A stretch of DNA of 64,000 bases from Bacteroidota bacterium (GCA_023429375.1 JAEYVY010000006.1:124001-188000); one strand, 5' to 3'. Shown: positions 33,479 to 43,629, counted from the first letter of the stretch. The notes: a model not told the origin generated them from the letters alone. Numbers and translations are program-made.

Positions 33479-35672
33479 ATGGAATTGCTGATAATTGATC
33501 TACATCTTGTGAATATTCAACTGCATTAATCGTAACAGTGGCACTTGAGAAGTCATACAGACACCCGGTGATAAGGAATTGACCGGTCAAGATACCTGGA
33601 TAGGTGATGGTGCCAAGTGGATTTACCGTTGTCATCTTAATCGTTGTCGAGAACATCTGATTCTTCCTGGTGTAATTGGAATGAATAGTGACCATCAGTA
33701 ATCTCTCCAGGATATCTGTCTGTTCGGCACGCGTGAATGATGTATGAAGTACGTATGACTCATTGTTTTTAACGAGCATATTTCCCTTCCCTATTGGCAG
33801 GCCTTCCTCGTTGGCCGATATGCACTTCAGCTCTATCGCGGGGAAATCGCTCTTGACATTTCTATTTATGTAGGATTTGAATTCGAAATCATCCATATTA
33901 AGCTCATTGCCTTCGTGGTCGCAAAGGCTCATACTAACATCGTTGATTAGTATTTCTTTGACTTTGTTCTTCGGGGCTGGGCTGCCGATGACTCCGCTTT
34001 TCCCGATATAGCTCTTATTGGTTATCTCGAATACTAATTTACCATTAACGGGAACCCACATCTCGGGCCAGTAATCCGCCATGTTCAAGGGTATTAATAG
34101 CCCCGATTGGTATTCCTTATCCCTAAGTTCGAGGAAACCTGCGTACCCTGACAATACGTGATTGTTGATAATATTCTTATTCAATATGTCAGAACCTTTT
34201 ATATCCTTGTCCGAGTATATTAGCCTTAACGCCCCTTCTTCGTATCGGTCGGGAGATATCCATCCGTAAGGTATGTCTTCCCCGACGTTAGCAAAGAATG
34301 CAGTTTTGTTGCCCTCCCCGTCTACAGCATATAGGTTACATATCAATGCTAGGCATTCCCTTTGCGATGCTGGTATGTCTGTTACTTCGGTGTTGTCGAA
34401 TGGATTTACCCTTGTGTTAGCGTACGCTCCTACTTTGATTCTGACGTACGGGTCACTAGAGGTAGATAGCAAGTATTGCGTCGTTTCCACGCGAAGTACA
34501 GGTTCTACTTCTGCGGGGTCATTATCGTATATAAGCCTATACCCTATATTTGTAGAGGTGTTGCCTTTATCTAAGTACGCGTAATACACGCCTTCTAAGG
34601 CTTCATAATTTTCGTCGGCTGTGTATGAGTCTAATCGGTAATCTGCGGTATCCACAATAGTCGTTTTGCCCGTAAGGGTATCGGTAGTCACCTCTTCATC
34701 GAACAAAGAACTATCCGCATAAATCGAACTCGTAATTGTCACATTGTTAATCATCGGCTCGAATCCGTAATCACCTCCCACATCAGCGAATAGATTCTTA
34801 TTCAGCTTTGCGACAAATGTATGGACTTCTGAACATCCAATATAGGATAGATCTGATAGGATGTATCTCTTCATCTCTACAACACCGAATGATTCCCCGA
34901 AGACTACAACACGCCCTTGTTCATCTGCCAACAGCGTACCGGTGCCTGAATCTACCAGTAGATTCCTCCGGTACGTAGCATAGATAGTGTTAAGATCATA
35001 GATATACACATCACCACCCTTTTGAATTAATGTTAATCCGTAAGGCTTCAATATCGAGTCCACAACCTCTCTGCAGGTCATTGGCTCATTATCTTCATCG
35101 TAGAAGTTGCCAGATTGTATATATATCTTATGCAGCACAGTTTCTCCTTCGGCCATCTCAATGCCATTAGGTACCGTAGAACATCCGATATATAGATTTT
35201 GGAACGGCAGTCCGAGCTTATCGAGACATCTCTTCAGATGTGTTATAAGTGGTACAATATCTGTGTAGCTTCCTTCATTAGAGTCCCTGTATTTTAATCG
35301 TTCCCAAACGTTGAAGTCCGCTGCTGAGAATTCAACTACATAAGGAGGAGTATCAGACAATTGTTCCCGGTATAATTCGGAGTCAAGCCACCCCATCCAG
35401 CATAACACACCTTCACGGTAGAATTTAACAAGGAAATCCTGCATATTATCCGTATGCAGTCCAACGAATTCGAATACCTCCGTGCTGAGTAATCGAATAG
35501 TAGCCTGAGCCCCTCTTACTGTATCCAGCTTCCTTGTATTAAGGTATTCAAGGGTGAAGGCGTTGGATGAGCACAACACTTCTTCTTCAACTGCAGGATC
35601 TGCAGTTAATATCTCGAACCTGTTCAGGACACCATCCGAGCCATAGAATTCATGTGAGTACTTAATGTTCAT
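33471..35672 (-). CDS. Large tail-tip (hub/baseplate-like) protein
   Basis: The 733 residues directly follow the tape measure gene, where siphoviruses encode distal tail and hub proteins. The N-terminal 200 residues (NIKYSHEFYGSDGVLNRFEI ... GWLDSELYREQLSDTPPYVV) look like the distal-tail/hub region found in Bacteroides phages. The rest is beta-rich with a possible carbohydrate-binding-like section. No protease or lysozyme motif was found. Assignment is by position and general character. Confidence 0.7.
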   Translation of the reverse strand: MNIKYSHEFYGSDGVLNRFEILTADPAVEEEVLCSSNAFTLEYLNTRKLDTVRGAQATIRLLSTEVFEFVGLHTDNMQDFLVKFYREGVLCWMGWLDSELYREQLSDTPPYVVEFSAADFNVWERLKYRDSNEGSYTDIVPLITHLKRCLDKLGLPFQNLYIGCSTVPNGIEMAEGETVLHKIYIQSGNFYDEDNEPMTCREVVDSILKPYGLTLIQKGGDVYIYDLNTIYATYRRNLLVDSGTGTLLADEQGRVVVFGESFGVVEMKRYILSDLSYIGCSEVHTFVAKLNKNLFADVGGDYGFEPMINNVTITSSIYADSSLFDEEVTTDTLTGKTTIVDTADYRLDSYTADENYEALEGVYYAYLDKGNTSTNIGYRLIYDNDPAEVEPVLRVETTQYLLSTSSDPYVRIKVGAYANTRVNPFDNTEVTDIPASQRECLALICNLYAVDGEGNKTAFFANVGEDIPYGWISPDRYEEGALRLIYSDKDIKGSDILNKNIINNHVLSGYAGFLELRDKEYQSGLLIPLNMADYWPEMWVPVNGKLVFEITNKSYIGKSGVIGSPAPKNKVKEILINDVSMSLCDHEGNELNMDDFEFKSYINRNVKSDFPAIELKCISANEEGLPIGKGNMLVKNNESYVLHTSFTRAEQTDILERLLMVTIHSNYTRKNQMFSTTIKMTTVNPLGTITYPGILTGQFLITGCLYDFSSATVTINAVEYSQDVDQLSAIPYE

Positions 35673-38600
35673 CTTCCTCTGTTCCTTTTCCTTGTCGTGT
35701 TATCAATTACAGCGATCAGTTCGGTACCTCTCGCTCTCAACTCACCACTCACCACAATTGCACCGCCTGTTCTCCCCGGATTATTCAATTGCCGAAAGAG
35801 GTTATATTGTTGTGTTCCGTTCAAAATCATCTCGCCGTCATTAATTCTTGCGAGATTCAAGTCTCCTGTCTTACTCTTTCCGGACATGATTCCACCCCCT
35901 GTGAACCTCGGCAGATTAGAAAGTAAGGCCATAATAGTACCTACCGCAGCAACAGCCATAGCCAAACCGACAATTGGAATACCGGCTACAGATGCAGCAG
36001 CTCCGGATGCAGCTACAGATGTGTTGGCAGCCACCTTAGATCCAGCATTCCCCAACTCCGTGGCTGTAGATGCTGTATCAATAGCTGCGGCGGTCCTACG
36101 AGCATTGGCAAGAAGGTCTATTACCATTGTCATCTTCTCAATAGCACTTACTACACCCATGATCCCATCCACTACACTTGTTAATGCAGTGAATGTGGCC
36201 ATGATCTTATCCCATCCGGATGAGTCAACATCGCTGAATACGTCAGATAGTCGATCAAAAGCATTCATCACGCCATCTACACTGCCCATCAGTCCCCTCA
36301 CAGAGTCATACGACAACTCGGCCAATTCATTCTTCAAGTCCTTAACAGCTGTGCGAGCCTTGCCTATCTTCATGGCTTCTTCCAGGGATAGATCATGATT
36401 GTTCTGCAGATCTTCCAGGTCAGCCACCAACTGTTTGGCAGATCTGGAAGCAGAGAATTTCAATGCCTCTAACTTATCCTGGTCTGTGTAATCGTCATTA
36501 TTCAGAATGTCCGTGGCCGTGGCTCTAGGATCATGCTTCTTCTTCTCGACAGGCTTGCTTGTCTGCAATCCCTTCAACTCCTGGAAGAATTCATTCATGG
36601 CAGCGTCACCGCCAAGTAAGGCTCCGATTGTGTTAGTAATCGTATCGATTAACTCCTGCACCTTCTCATTCTTTTCCTTCTCTGTAATCTTGCCGGATGC
36701 GAGAAGATTATTAATCTCCTGAAGACCTTCTCTATAATCTTTCTGAGCCTTCTCTAATCTGTCCTGCTCTTCATTATACAATGGATGAGCAACAGCGTCT
36801 TTAAGATTCTCAATATACTTGGACTTCAATATGGACATGTCTTCTGAAGCCATCGCATCGGCTAACAGTTGAGCATTCAACTCGTCATAGGCCTTGTAAA
36901 CTTCTTGCTGAGAAAGCCCATACTTCCCTTCTGTAAGAAGATTGATCTCAAGCTGTGCATTCAGCTCAGCCAACTTCTTAGCTCGTTCAGCCTCCGCCTT
37001 TTGCAGAGGAGTTTCTTTTGCGTCACCTCCAACAACAGTACCTCCGCCACCGGTAGCAGTAGTTCCCAGAGTCTTAGCAATCGCACCCTCCAATTGTGTA
37101 GCAGCGTAGTTTGAGAATTGTTGAAGCCCGGAAAATTCTATTAATAGATTTTCATACCCCCTGGCGAAGTCAAGTCCTGATTTACGTATATAATAGGCAT
37201 ACTCATTGATAGCCTTCTGTAATGCAGCACTCGATCCGGTATCTCTGTATGACTGCAAGTTGGCAGCCATAACATCCATCGCACCGGATGGCATATTGGT
37301 AATACCTAATTTTTGCTTGATATCATCAATCTTAGCGTCTACTTCTGCTTTTTTCGTGGCGAATAATTCCGCTCTGGCAGTCTGCTCAAGAAGAATAATT
37401 CTCTTCCTTATTTCTTCATTAATTCTCTTCTGATAGTCAAGGTCTGATTCATTCTTACTCTTAACGAGATTCAACCTATTGGCTACCTCGTCAAGAGCTG
37501 CCTTCCTTTCTCTGGCTGTCTTGGTGGTATCTTCTGCAATTTTCTGAAGAGCCTTCAACTCGACCACCTCCCTGGTGGCCGGCGCTGAGTCAGTCTCTTT
37601 TTTTAAATCAGAGAAAATGCTCCTAACTCTCTTAGCTTCCTTATATGCAGACACCAGGTTGGCGACCAATAAGGCTATTCCTGTGAAGATAGCGGTTGGT
37701 ACCATGCTCATAAATGCAGCTCCCACAGCAGCACTTAATCTTGAAAATGCTGCCTTCATTGTCGCAGCAGCCGAATTGGCCTTCCAGGTCATCTCGTCGA
37801 AGGCGACTCCGGCTTCCTTGGCAGCGCGCTGAGCAGTGACCATTGCACTGCGCTGAGCTATAGCGAGCTGTGTCATCAGCCATGCGAAGAATTTACCAAG
37901 AATAGATCCTGTAAGAATGGCGATAAGATTGGATACTACCAACGATATATTATCAGCCCCTACCTTGACTATATATGTGACCTTATCAATCAAAGACTTA
38001 TACGTATCTTGAATGCCGGTGCTGACAACTGCATCACCAAGAAGATTCTTCAGTCTGTTAATGCTGGTCTCTATATTATCGGTGTCTACATTGGGGGTAA
38101 ATTCATTCAATGCGTCTGCAAACTTCGGAAGGATATCCTTTGCCAACAACTGACCCTTCTTCAGCATCCCGTCTAATTCACCCACAGACACACCTGCAGC
38201 CTTCGCCATCGCCTGTATGGCAATAGGCAACTTCTCGCCCATCTGAAGACGTAATTCTTCTGAACTGACCTTGCCCTTACTCATCATCTGAGACAACGCC
38301 AGGAATACCCCATTGGCTTCATCTGCACTCAACCCGAATGCAGTCACCGTGCGTGATACAGATTCGAACACTTTACGCTGATCCTCCATCGCCATCCCGG
38401 ATAGATTAGCTGCAGCGGTGAACTTGGTATAACTACCAATAAGACTTGTTACCTCAAGTCCGTATTTTTTTGCTAGATCATTCAGGTATCTTAAATTGTC
38501 AGCATACAACGATGTGGACCCGGAGACGTTTCTTAGCGCAGTAGTAATACGGCTTGTCGAGCGGGCTACGTCTATCATTCTTGACACCAGGTTGGATAAT

Positions 38601-38749
38601 CCGATTCCGCCCACACCCAATGCTGCAGCGAATGTGATCACCTGCATCTGCACAGATCGAAGGGAATTTTTCACGCTGGATGTTCCCTTCTTGAAGTTCT
38701 CCGTTAAGAGATTGAGTGCTATTGAGAAACTTAAACTACCCTTCGCCAT
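35669..38749 (-). CDS. Tape measure protein
   Basis: Sets tail length and is ejected with the DNA. The 1026 residues contain the N-terminal tape-measure domain (about 75-240: FGLSADEANGVFLALSQMMS, GEKLPIAIQAMAKAAGVSVG), hydrophobic segments near 265-290 (ISLVVSNLIAILTGSILGKF) and 350-370 (VPTAIFTGIALLVANLV), long coiled-coil stretches (about 380-870) and a Gly/Ala-rich hydrophobic segment near 930-970. At roughly 1.5 angstrom per residue the tail would be about 150 nm. The gene order chaperone, tape measure, hub is standard. Confidence 0.92.
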   Translation of the reverse strand: MAKGSLSFSIALNLLTENFKKGTSSVKNSLRSVQMQVITFAAALGVGGIGLSNLVSRMIDVARSTSRITTALRNVSGSTSLYADNLRYLNDLAKKYGLEVTSLIGSYTKFTAAANLSGMAMEDQRKVFESVSRTVTAFGLSADEANGVFLALSQMMSKGKVSSEELRLQMGEKLPIAIQAMAKAAGVSVGELDGMLKKGQLLAKDILPKFADALNEFTPNVDTDNIETSINRLKNLLGDAVVSTGIQDTYKSLIDKVTYIVKVGADNISLVVSNLIAILTGSILGKFFAWLMTQLAIAQRSAMVTAQRAAKEAGVAFDEMTWKANSAAATMKAAFSRLSAAVGAAFMSMVPTAIFTGIALLVANLVSAYKEAKRVRSIFSDLKKETDSAPATREVVELKALQKIAEDTTKTARERKAALDEVANRLNLVKSKNESDLDYQKRINEEIRKRIILLEQTARAELFATKKAEVDAKIDDIKQKLGITNMPSGAMDVMAANLQSYRDTGSSAALQKAINEYAYYIRKSGLDFARGYENLLIEFSGLQQFSNYAATQLEGAIAKTLGTTATGGGGTVVGGDAKETPLQKAEAERAKKLAELNAQLEINLLTEGKYGLSQQEVYKAYDELNAQLLADAMASEDMSILKSKYIENLKDAVAHPLYNEEQDRLEKAQKDYREGLQEINNLLASGKITEKEKNEKVQELIDTITNTIGALLGGDAAMNEFFQELKGLQTSKPVEKKKHDPRATATDILNNDDYTDQDKLEALKFSASRSAKQLVADLEDLQNNHDLSLEEAMKIGKARTAVKDLKNELAELSYDSVRGLMGSVDGVMNAFDRLSDVFSDVDSSGWDKIMATFTALTSVVDGIMGVVSAIEKMTMVIDLLANARRTAAAIDTASTATELGNAGSKVAANTSVAASGAAASVAGIPIVGLAMAVAAVGTIMALLSNLPRFTGGGIMSGKSKTGDLNLARINDGEMILNGTQQYNLFRQLNNPGRTGGAIVVSGELRARGTELIAVIDNTTRKRNRGR

Positions 38750-38750
38750 C

Positions 38751-39344
38751 TTAATTTCTTATTACGTTGTTAAATTTTCCTTGCATGAATGCTTCGAAGG
38801 CCTGGATGTTTTCCTCCATGACTTTCTTAGCCTTAGCTTCCCTTTCGGACGCTTCCCAAGGAAATGGGAATAGATCTTCCGGTTGCTTGATTGTAGTGCC
38901 TTTGCCAAGGTGTGGGCGAATATTGAAGAAGGTCCACAATCGGCAATTAGTCAGGTACTCCTTCTTCTTAGTTTCTGCTGCATTGATTAATATTGGAAGA
39001 TCATCCAACGTGGCTGCAGTTAGAAGAAAATTAGCATCCATTCCGGATGCAATAAGAGACTCGACAACATGTTCAATTGTGGGTGGTTCGCCCTCTCCTT
39101 CCTCGTTGGCGATATTCGTCTTGCAAAATTGAGCATACACCCTAGTGATTGCGCTCAGTTTGCCTGATAACTTCTTGAATAACTTATCTGATAATCCTTC
39201 AACGAATTCTTCATAGGTATATGGGTCGTTGCAGAATTGAACATACAGAAGAGCCATTATATCATCCGTGTTCGAAGAGTCCATCATAGAGAATGACTTA
39301 CCACGGAACCGCTCCCACTTAATTATCTTCTTGACGTTGAACAT
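38751..39344 (-). CDS. Putative tail assembly chaperone
   Basis: The 197 residues lie directly between the tail tube and the tape measure genes, the standard place for tail chaperones. The protein is helical and acidic, ending in WEASEREAKAKKVMEENIQA, a segment typical of chaperone C-terminal parts. Many phages make two forms by -1 frameshift; here one continuous frame covers both parts and I see no clear slippery heptamer. No sequence-family call was possible beyond this. Confidence 0.65.
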   Translation of the reverse strand: MFNVKKIIKWERFRGKSFSMMDSSNTDDIMALLYVQFCNDPYTYEEFVEGLSDKLFKKLSGKLSAITRVYAQFCKTNIANEEGEGEPPTIEHVVESLIASGMDANFLLTAATLDDLPILINAAETKKKEYLTNCRLWTFFNIRPHLGKGTTIKQPEDLFPFPWEASEREAKAKKVMEENIQAFEAFMQGKFNNVIRN

Positions 39345-39391
39345 GGCATAATTTTAAGGAGCATCCCCTAGATAGAGGATGCTCAATTGAT

Positions 39392-39877
39392 TTAAGTACC
39401 TGTTGGCTCATCATCATCTTCAGGCACAACAGTTGCATCTTCCAATTCCCCTGTCCCCTGTAGATTACAAGAGCTGGTAACGATGGAGCCATTCTGCGCA
39501 GTTGCATTCAATGAAGTAATGAAGGCTTTACCTCTTACGAAGCCCGGACCTTCTGTGATCTCTCCGTCTACCTTAACGACATTAGAGATAGCAATCTCAA
39601 CAGGTTCGCGAGCAGCCATCAACGACTTTAACTTCGCAAAACTGACATGGCCGGAAACAGTAGATAGAAGGGATTCTGAACTTACTGTCCAACCTAATTG
39701 TCCAGGTACGTACTCTTTCCATACGGCTGACATCTTGTTCGATGCATCAACTGTATCAGCGGATAGGTCTATTGTACAATTGGTGCCGAATGCGATGGGG
39801 GTAAGTTCACCGTCTATCTTGACGAATACCATCAACTTATCGCCGACAATAGTGTCTGTTACTGAATTATATCCCAT
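39392..39877 (-). CDS. Major tail tube protein
   Basis: The 161 residues fit the TP901-1-like tail tube family in length and in the pattern GTNCTIDLSADTVDASNK ... KEYVPGQLGWTVSSESLL ... FITSLNATAQNGSIVTSSC. The C-terminus is acidic (ATVVPEDDDEPTGT). Head-to-tail joining genes precede it and the chaperone follows. Self-assembles into the tail tube. Confidence 0.88.
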   Translation of the reverse strand: MGYNSVTDTIVGDKLMVFVKIDGELTPIAFGTNCTIDLSADTVDASNKMSAVWKEYVPGQLGWTVSSESLLSTVSGHVSFAKLKSLMAAREPVEIAISNVVKVDGEITEGPGFVRGKAFITSLNATAQNGSIVTSSCNLQGTGELEDATVVPEDDDEPTGT

Positions 39878-39887
39878 AGTTTTATAA

Positions 39888-40265
39888 TTAATAGATTCTG
39901 TACTTTAACATTTGAAAATATACTCCGGAAGATTCATCCTTATCTTCATCGGAGTCCAAGAGTTCCACAATTTGGAAAGAGCCATTATCTTTAAGACTCT
40001 GCATAACTGAGTCAACCGCAACAAGTAATTCACATGACCGATCGTAGTCCTTAGAACTGCATATCAGGTACAATTCGCACTCGTCAACATACCCCATCCC
40101 ATTGTACTTGCGGTGATACGCACCTCGAGAATAGAGAATGAAGTCATTCTTTGAGTCTATATTGGTCCATATCGGTAACACTCCGCCTTTTGCCTTACTT
40201 TTTACTTCGGGATCCGCCAATAACGCATCCCTAATTGTTGGACCTATGAATAACTTATTGTTCAT
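39888..40265 (-). CDS. Putative tail terminator/completion protein
   Basis: The 125 residues lie between the HK97 gp10-like gene and the tail tube, where the tail terminator is normally encoded. N-terminal IGPTIRDALLADPEVKSK and central beta-strands (DECELYLICSSKDYDRS) fit a DUF3168-like fold. It overlaps the previous gene by 4 bases. Likely caps the tail tube to end polymerisation; position is the main evidence. Confidence 0.7.
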   Translation of the reverse strand: MNNKLFIGPTIRDALLADPEVKSKAKGGVLPIWTNIDSKNDFILYSRGAYHRKYNGMGYVDECELYLICSSKDYDRSCELLVAVDSVMQSLKDNGSFQIVELLDSDEDKDESSGVYFQMLKYRIY

Positions 40266-40747
40266 TTTTTATCTTTAATTTTTTGAACGGCTCTCTTGAC
40301 CGCATCATACATCGTGTTGACGGCTTGCGTCTCGTTCTGGGTCTTACTATCCGTCCAGAAATTATTGCCCTTCATACGCCCGGAGAACTTCGCTCTCCTC
40401 TTGAATGTTCCTCGACCGTACCGGTCAGTAGTACCCATATCAACTAAGTGTCCATACCATGCAATATCCGGATTTGACCCGACAAGAACACCGGGCTTAT
40501 TCTTCTTGACCTTCACTTTAATCGCGTCAACAAGAGAACCTGTCGCCCGACGCTGCCTTGACCTGTATAGGCCTCGCTTAGCATTGACACCCAACATACG
40601 CGATTTAAGATTTGATAATCCGCCGGTGCGGAAGATCCTACCAGCAGCGCGCAGTCCGGATCTGATTGCTTTGTCTTTCTCAACGTCCTTCAAGTCATCG
40701 ACCAGACTGAGAACTCTGTCTATTCCATCAACTTTGACTGTCAACAT
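40262..40747 (-). CDS. HK97 gp10-like head-tail joining protein
   Basis: The 161 residues are basic (RSRQRRATGSLVDAIKVKVK) with the typical HK97 gp10 order: N-terminal helix (VDDLKDVEKDKAIRSGLRAA), a central region with PDIAWYGHLVDMGTTDRYG and a C-terminal helix (NTMYDAVKRAVQKI). Acts in the head-tail connection. It overlaps its neighbours by 20 and 4 bases, suggesting a translationally coupled connector block. Confidence 0.85.
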   Translation of the reverse strand: MLTVKVDGIDRVLSLVDDLKDVEKDKAIRSGLRAAGRIFRTGGLSNLKSRMLGVNAKRGLYRSRQRRATGSLVDAIKVKVKKNKPGVLVGSNPDIAWYGHLVDMGTTDRYGRGTFKRRAKFSGRMKGNNFWTDSKTQNETQAVNTMYDAVKRAVQKIKDKK

Positions 40748-41072
40748 AGCCGTCAGATTTACATGAATAACGCCCGTATAATCGCTTCTCTATAGATTCA
40801 ATCTTCTCTATCGAGTAGTTAAGTCCATTATACTGCACCTTATCGCCCACAGATACCGAAGCAATCCAAGTCACGAAAACGATTCCAAAAACCTCTCTTC
40901 GCTGATTATTAGATGTGTCAAATTCTTTTGATTCATTCTCAACCTGAGCAAGGAATACAGACGCAGGCACCCATGTCGTACGCTCTGCCCCCGATGGCAT
41001 CACTTCTATACGGCGCGTCATCCATCGCATTTCACTCACGAATTCTCCCGGGTTGGTTCTATTCTGTCCCAT
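40728..41072 (-). CDS. Head closure/head-tail adaptor protein
   Basis: The 114 residues match the general pattern of the SPP1 gp16-like head-closure family: RRIEVMPSGAERTTWVPAS, VFLAQVENESKEFDT and a final GLNYSIEKIESIEKRLYGRY with beta-strand character. It lies between the connector (41036-41359) and gp10-like genes and overlaps both (37 and 20 bases). Stops DNA leakage after packaging. Confidence 0.8.
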   Translation of the reverse strand: MGQNRTNPGEFVSEMRWMTRRIEVMPSGAERTTWVPASVFLAQVENESKEFDTSNNQRREVFGIVFVTWIASVSVGDKVQYNGLNYSIEKIESIEKRLYGRYSCKSDGYVDSQS

Positions 41073-41359
41073 CGTCTATAACTTGAGGAAAGATTCTTTG
41101 AGATAGTTTGCATCTTATCGACTCCATCAGCAGGATTTTGGAACATCCTGGCAGCATCCAGCAGGATTGCAGCCCTTAGCGCATAAGGAACTTCTCCAGG
41201 GTCCGGATAATCCTTCGCAAAGTCTATCAGTGTATAATTCTGGACATTCTCGACTGCAGCCAATAACAGCAGCATAAGAGATTCATCCATCTCCGAAGAA
41301 TAGATTCTCAGGTGTCTCTTCAGAGCGTCCAATCCAACCGGTATGCAAGTATGTTCCAT
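41036..41359 (-). CDS. Head-tail connector (HK97 gp6-like)
   Basis: The 107 residues contain the DNA-packaging/connector pattern: LDALKRHLRIYSSEMDESLMLLL, then AVENVQNYTLIDF and ALRAAILLDAARMFQNPADG. All-helical. It forms a ring under the portal. Position directly after the helix-hairpin-helix protein and before the head-closure gene agrees. Confidence 0.85.
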   Translation of the reverse strand: MEHTCIPVGLDALKRHLRIYSSEMDESLMLLLLAAVENVQNYTLIDFAKDYPDPGEVPYALRAAILLDAARMFQNPADGVDKMQTISKNLSSSYRRWDRIEPTRENS

Positions 41360-41364
41360 AATTC

Positions 41365-41658
41365 TTATGATAATTGGGCCACTATTTTTTCAGCTGTAGA
41401 TTTGCCGATCCCCTTCACATCCGTAAGGGTCTCGGCAGCTGCCAACACATCCTTCTTATTGATCAATCCGGCATCAATCAATGCTTGACGAGCTGGAAGA
41501 TCTTCAGGGAGGTCACTCTCTATCACTTCCGGAGTATCGGATAATCTAACATATCCTTCATCGAGTAGCTTCTTTACCTTCTCGTCCGGAAGACTGGCTA
41601 TATCCCCGGCAAAATAGCCGTAACCTTGCCGGGGCCTTATGAACTCTACTCTGGTCAT
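41365..41658 (-). CDS. Small helix-hairpin-helix head protein
   Basis: The 97 residues have an N-terminal strand-rich part (VEFIRPRQGYGYFAGDIASL) and a C-terminal pair of short helices ending in ETLTDVKGIGKSTAEKIVAQ, a helix-hairpin-helix DNA-binding motif. It lies directly after the major capsid gene, where HeH/HhH phage proteins are often found. Role unknown; probably a minor capsid or DNA-packaging factor. Confidence 0.75.
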   Translation of the reverse strand: MTRVEFIRPRQGYGYFAGDIASLPDEKVKKLLDEGYVRLSDTPEVIESDLPEDLPARQALIDAGLINKKDVLAAAETLTDVKGIGKSTAEKIVAQLS

Positions 41659-41659
41659 A

Positions 41660-42931
41660 TTAAGTAGCTGGAGTTACAACAGGAGTTAGGGAGATGTCCT
41701 TAATCGCAGCGAAGGACTCTTTTCTCTTAATGAAGACATCGTGGTATGCATTAAGAGTTACCTCAATACATCCCATCTTCTTCATTGAATAAGGGTCTAC
41801 AACAAGGTCTAGTCCGCCCCATTGTCCGATCATCACGTCATTGAAGTTGCCGAACAGCATCGCATGCAAGTCTTCACCGTCTCCTTTCTCAAGATCTGAC
41901 GGCATGTGATTCGATGCGAACGCACGATAACCGTTCAACTCATTTCCTTCCCACATGTAGCCTGACACTCCGGATGAACGAAGATTTTGCTTACAAAAAC
42001 CACGCACTCCAGGAGTAGTGATGTAGCATAACGAACCAAGATCGGCGTCCCTATTGGAGATTGCCGTCTCAAGATCCACAATCTTACCATAGGTAAGAAC
42101 GTCTCCATTGGTACCCATTACGACTGAGCCAATTCCTGACAGATTCAGAATTCCTGTTGGTTCGCCATCGCCTGAGCCGTTAAAACATGCTGATTCAAGA
42201 GCTTGAGCATGTGATCCAATGAGTTCATTGATGATCAATTGCTCCACATCAAATGAGCTCTGAGCCAAAAGTTGCTTGGAAATCGGGGTATCCAGGGAAA
42301 GACGCTTCGGAGAAAATGCTCTTACAGTGAATGTTTTCTTGGACTCGTCTACTTCAGTCAATTCTCCTTCCCAACTTGCGTTAACATGGCTCCCTTCAAC
42401 AAGATTAATATTGCCAACCAACCCCGTGATCATACCTGCACCGGCTTGTGCAAGCACAAGACGCTTGCGAAGAGCTTCCTGGTACATGATCTCAGTTGCG
42501 ATCAGTCTACCGCCATCAGCAGCAGCCGTACTCTGACCTCCATAAGTGTACGTACGGACATTCAATAGGGCGGAAGGAAGTGCAATGCCTTTCAGATTGA
42601 TACCTGAGCGCGCAGCTTCTTCGCTACCTAGTTGTGCTAATTCACTCTCAACACCTGTCAACTCGCATCTTTCTGAAGACAGTTCTCTGAAGAACTTCGA
42701 GAAGGAGAATCTCCGCGCCATCTGCTCTGTTTCCTTGTCGATCTTAGAGCTCGCCAAAGCTCGATCGGCTTCTTCGATTAAATTGATGTTATTCAATTCC
42801 TCAGTGAGTGTACGCATCTTATCCATTAATGCGCGAAGATCGGCGTCATTACCTCCTTGATCTTGCATAGCACGGATCTCATTGCTCAATTGGCTCAATT
42901 CGCGCTGCACATCTTTCTTTTTTCTTGCCAT
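41660..42931 (-). CDS. Major capsid protein, HK97 fold, with N-terminal scaffold (delta) domain
   Basis: The 423 residues begin with a charged coiled coil (about 1-70: VQRELSQLSNEIRAMQDQGG ... LMDKMRTLTEELNNIN), the delta domain that acts as internal scaffold and is removed by the protease encoded next. The rest shows the family pattern: RLIATEIMYQEALRKRL, VEGSHVNASWEGELTEVDES, LINELIGSHAQALESACFNG and C-terminal GCIEVTLNAYHDVFIKRKES. About 300 residues remain after removal of the delta domain. Confidence 0.95.
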   Translation of the reverse strand: MARKKKDVQRELSQLSNEIRAMQDQGGNDADLRALMDKMRTLTEELNNINLIEEADRALASSKIDKETEQMARRFSFSKFFRELSSERCELTGVESELAQLGSEEAARSGINLKGIALPSALLNVRTYTYGGQSTAAADGGRLIATEIMYQEALRKRLVLAQAGAGMITGLVGNINLVEGSHVNASWEGELTEVDESKKTFTVRAFSPKRLSLDTPISKQLLAQSSFDVEQLIINELIGSHAQALESACFNGSGDGEPTGILNLSGIGSVVMGTNGDVLTYGKIVDLETAISNRDADLGSLCYITTPGVRGFCKQNLRSSGVSGYMWEGNELNGYRAFASNHMPSDLEKGDGEDLHAMLFGNFNDVMIGQWGGLDLVVDPYSMKKMGCIEVTLNAYHDVFIKRKESFAAIKDISLTPVVTPAT

Positions 42932-42957
42932 TTTTTTTAAAAAATTTTAGTGTTATA

Positions 42958-43629
42958 TTACTTAGATAGTGCGCAGCAGGCATCAGCCATCGTGCGCATG
43001 AACTCTTCGTCTAATACTCTTGCTCCTTCGATGTCTTCTTCGGGAGCTTCTTCAAGTTTATCTGTCGGAATATCTTCCGTAACAGATTCGGGATCAATCA
43101 TTCTTACCTGACCATCTACATAGAAGAATGTATCTTTCTTATCTTCTTCTATCTCGTGGCCGAGTGAGCGCACAGTAGCATTCTTGTTGGACGGTATTGG
43201 AACACAAGAGATCTCAATCAATTCTCTTCTTCCGAAATAGTAAGTAGGTTTCGAGCCAGACTCCGACTCTTCTCCATCCCCCCAATGTCCACGCTCAATG
43301 GGCATGAATCGTACAGATACACCTCGCAATGTTCCTGCTAGATACTTGCGGAATACCTTATCAGCCACCGGATTCAGATCAGCAGTTTCAAATGTTATCT
43401 CGCCAAGCAACTGATTTCCTTCCACCCATGCACGAGCCGAGCCGATAACCATATCCGGATCATCACCCCAACTCTCATGGTTGTATAACGCAACAGGATT
43501 TTTCTCAAAACGAGTTAAGTCCCATCCGGAAGCAGTGAACACTGTACCATATGAGTCTCTGGTTTCGTCAGAAAAAACAAATGGAATTGTCCTTGTTTTC
43601 TCTACATTTTTTGGAAAACCTCTAATCAT
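42958..43629 (-). CDS. HK97-type prohead maturation protease
   Basis: Serine protease that trims the capsid protein. The 223 residues show the family pattern: FVFSDETRDSYGTVFTASGW, the histidine in VALYNHESWGDDPD, the catalytic serine in LAGTLRGVSVRFMPIE, and RRELIEISCVPIPSNKNA. The C-terminal 60 residues are acidic and probably disordered. It overlaps the portal stop by 8 bases and is 26 bases from the capsid gene. Confidence 0.93.
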   Translation of the reverse strand: MIRGFPKNVEKTRTIPFVFSDETRDSYGTVFTASGWDLTRFEKNPVALYNHESWGDDPDMVIGSARAWVEGNQLLGEITFETADLNPVADKVFRKYLAGTLRGVSVRFMPIERGHWGDGEESESGSKPTYYFGRRELIEISCVPIPSNKNATVRSLGHEIEEDKKDTFFYVDGQVRMIDPESVTEDIPTDKLEEAPEEDIEGARVLDEEFMRTMADACCALSK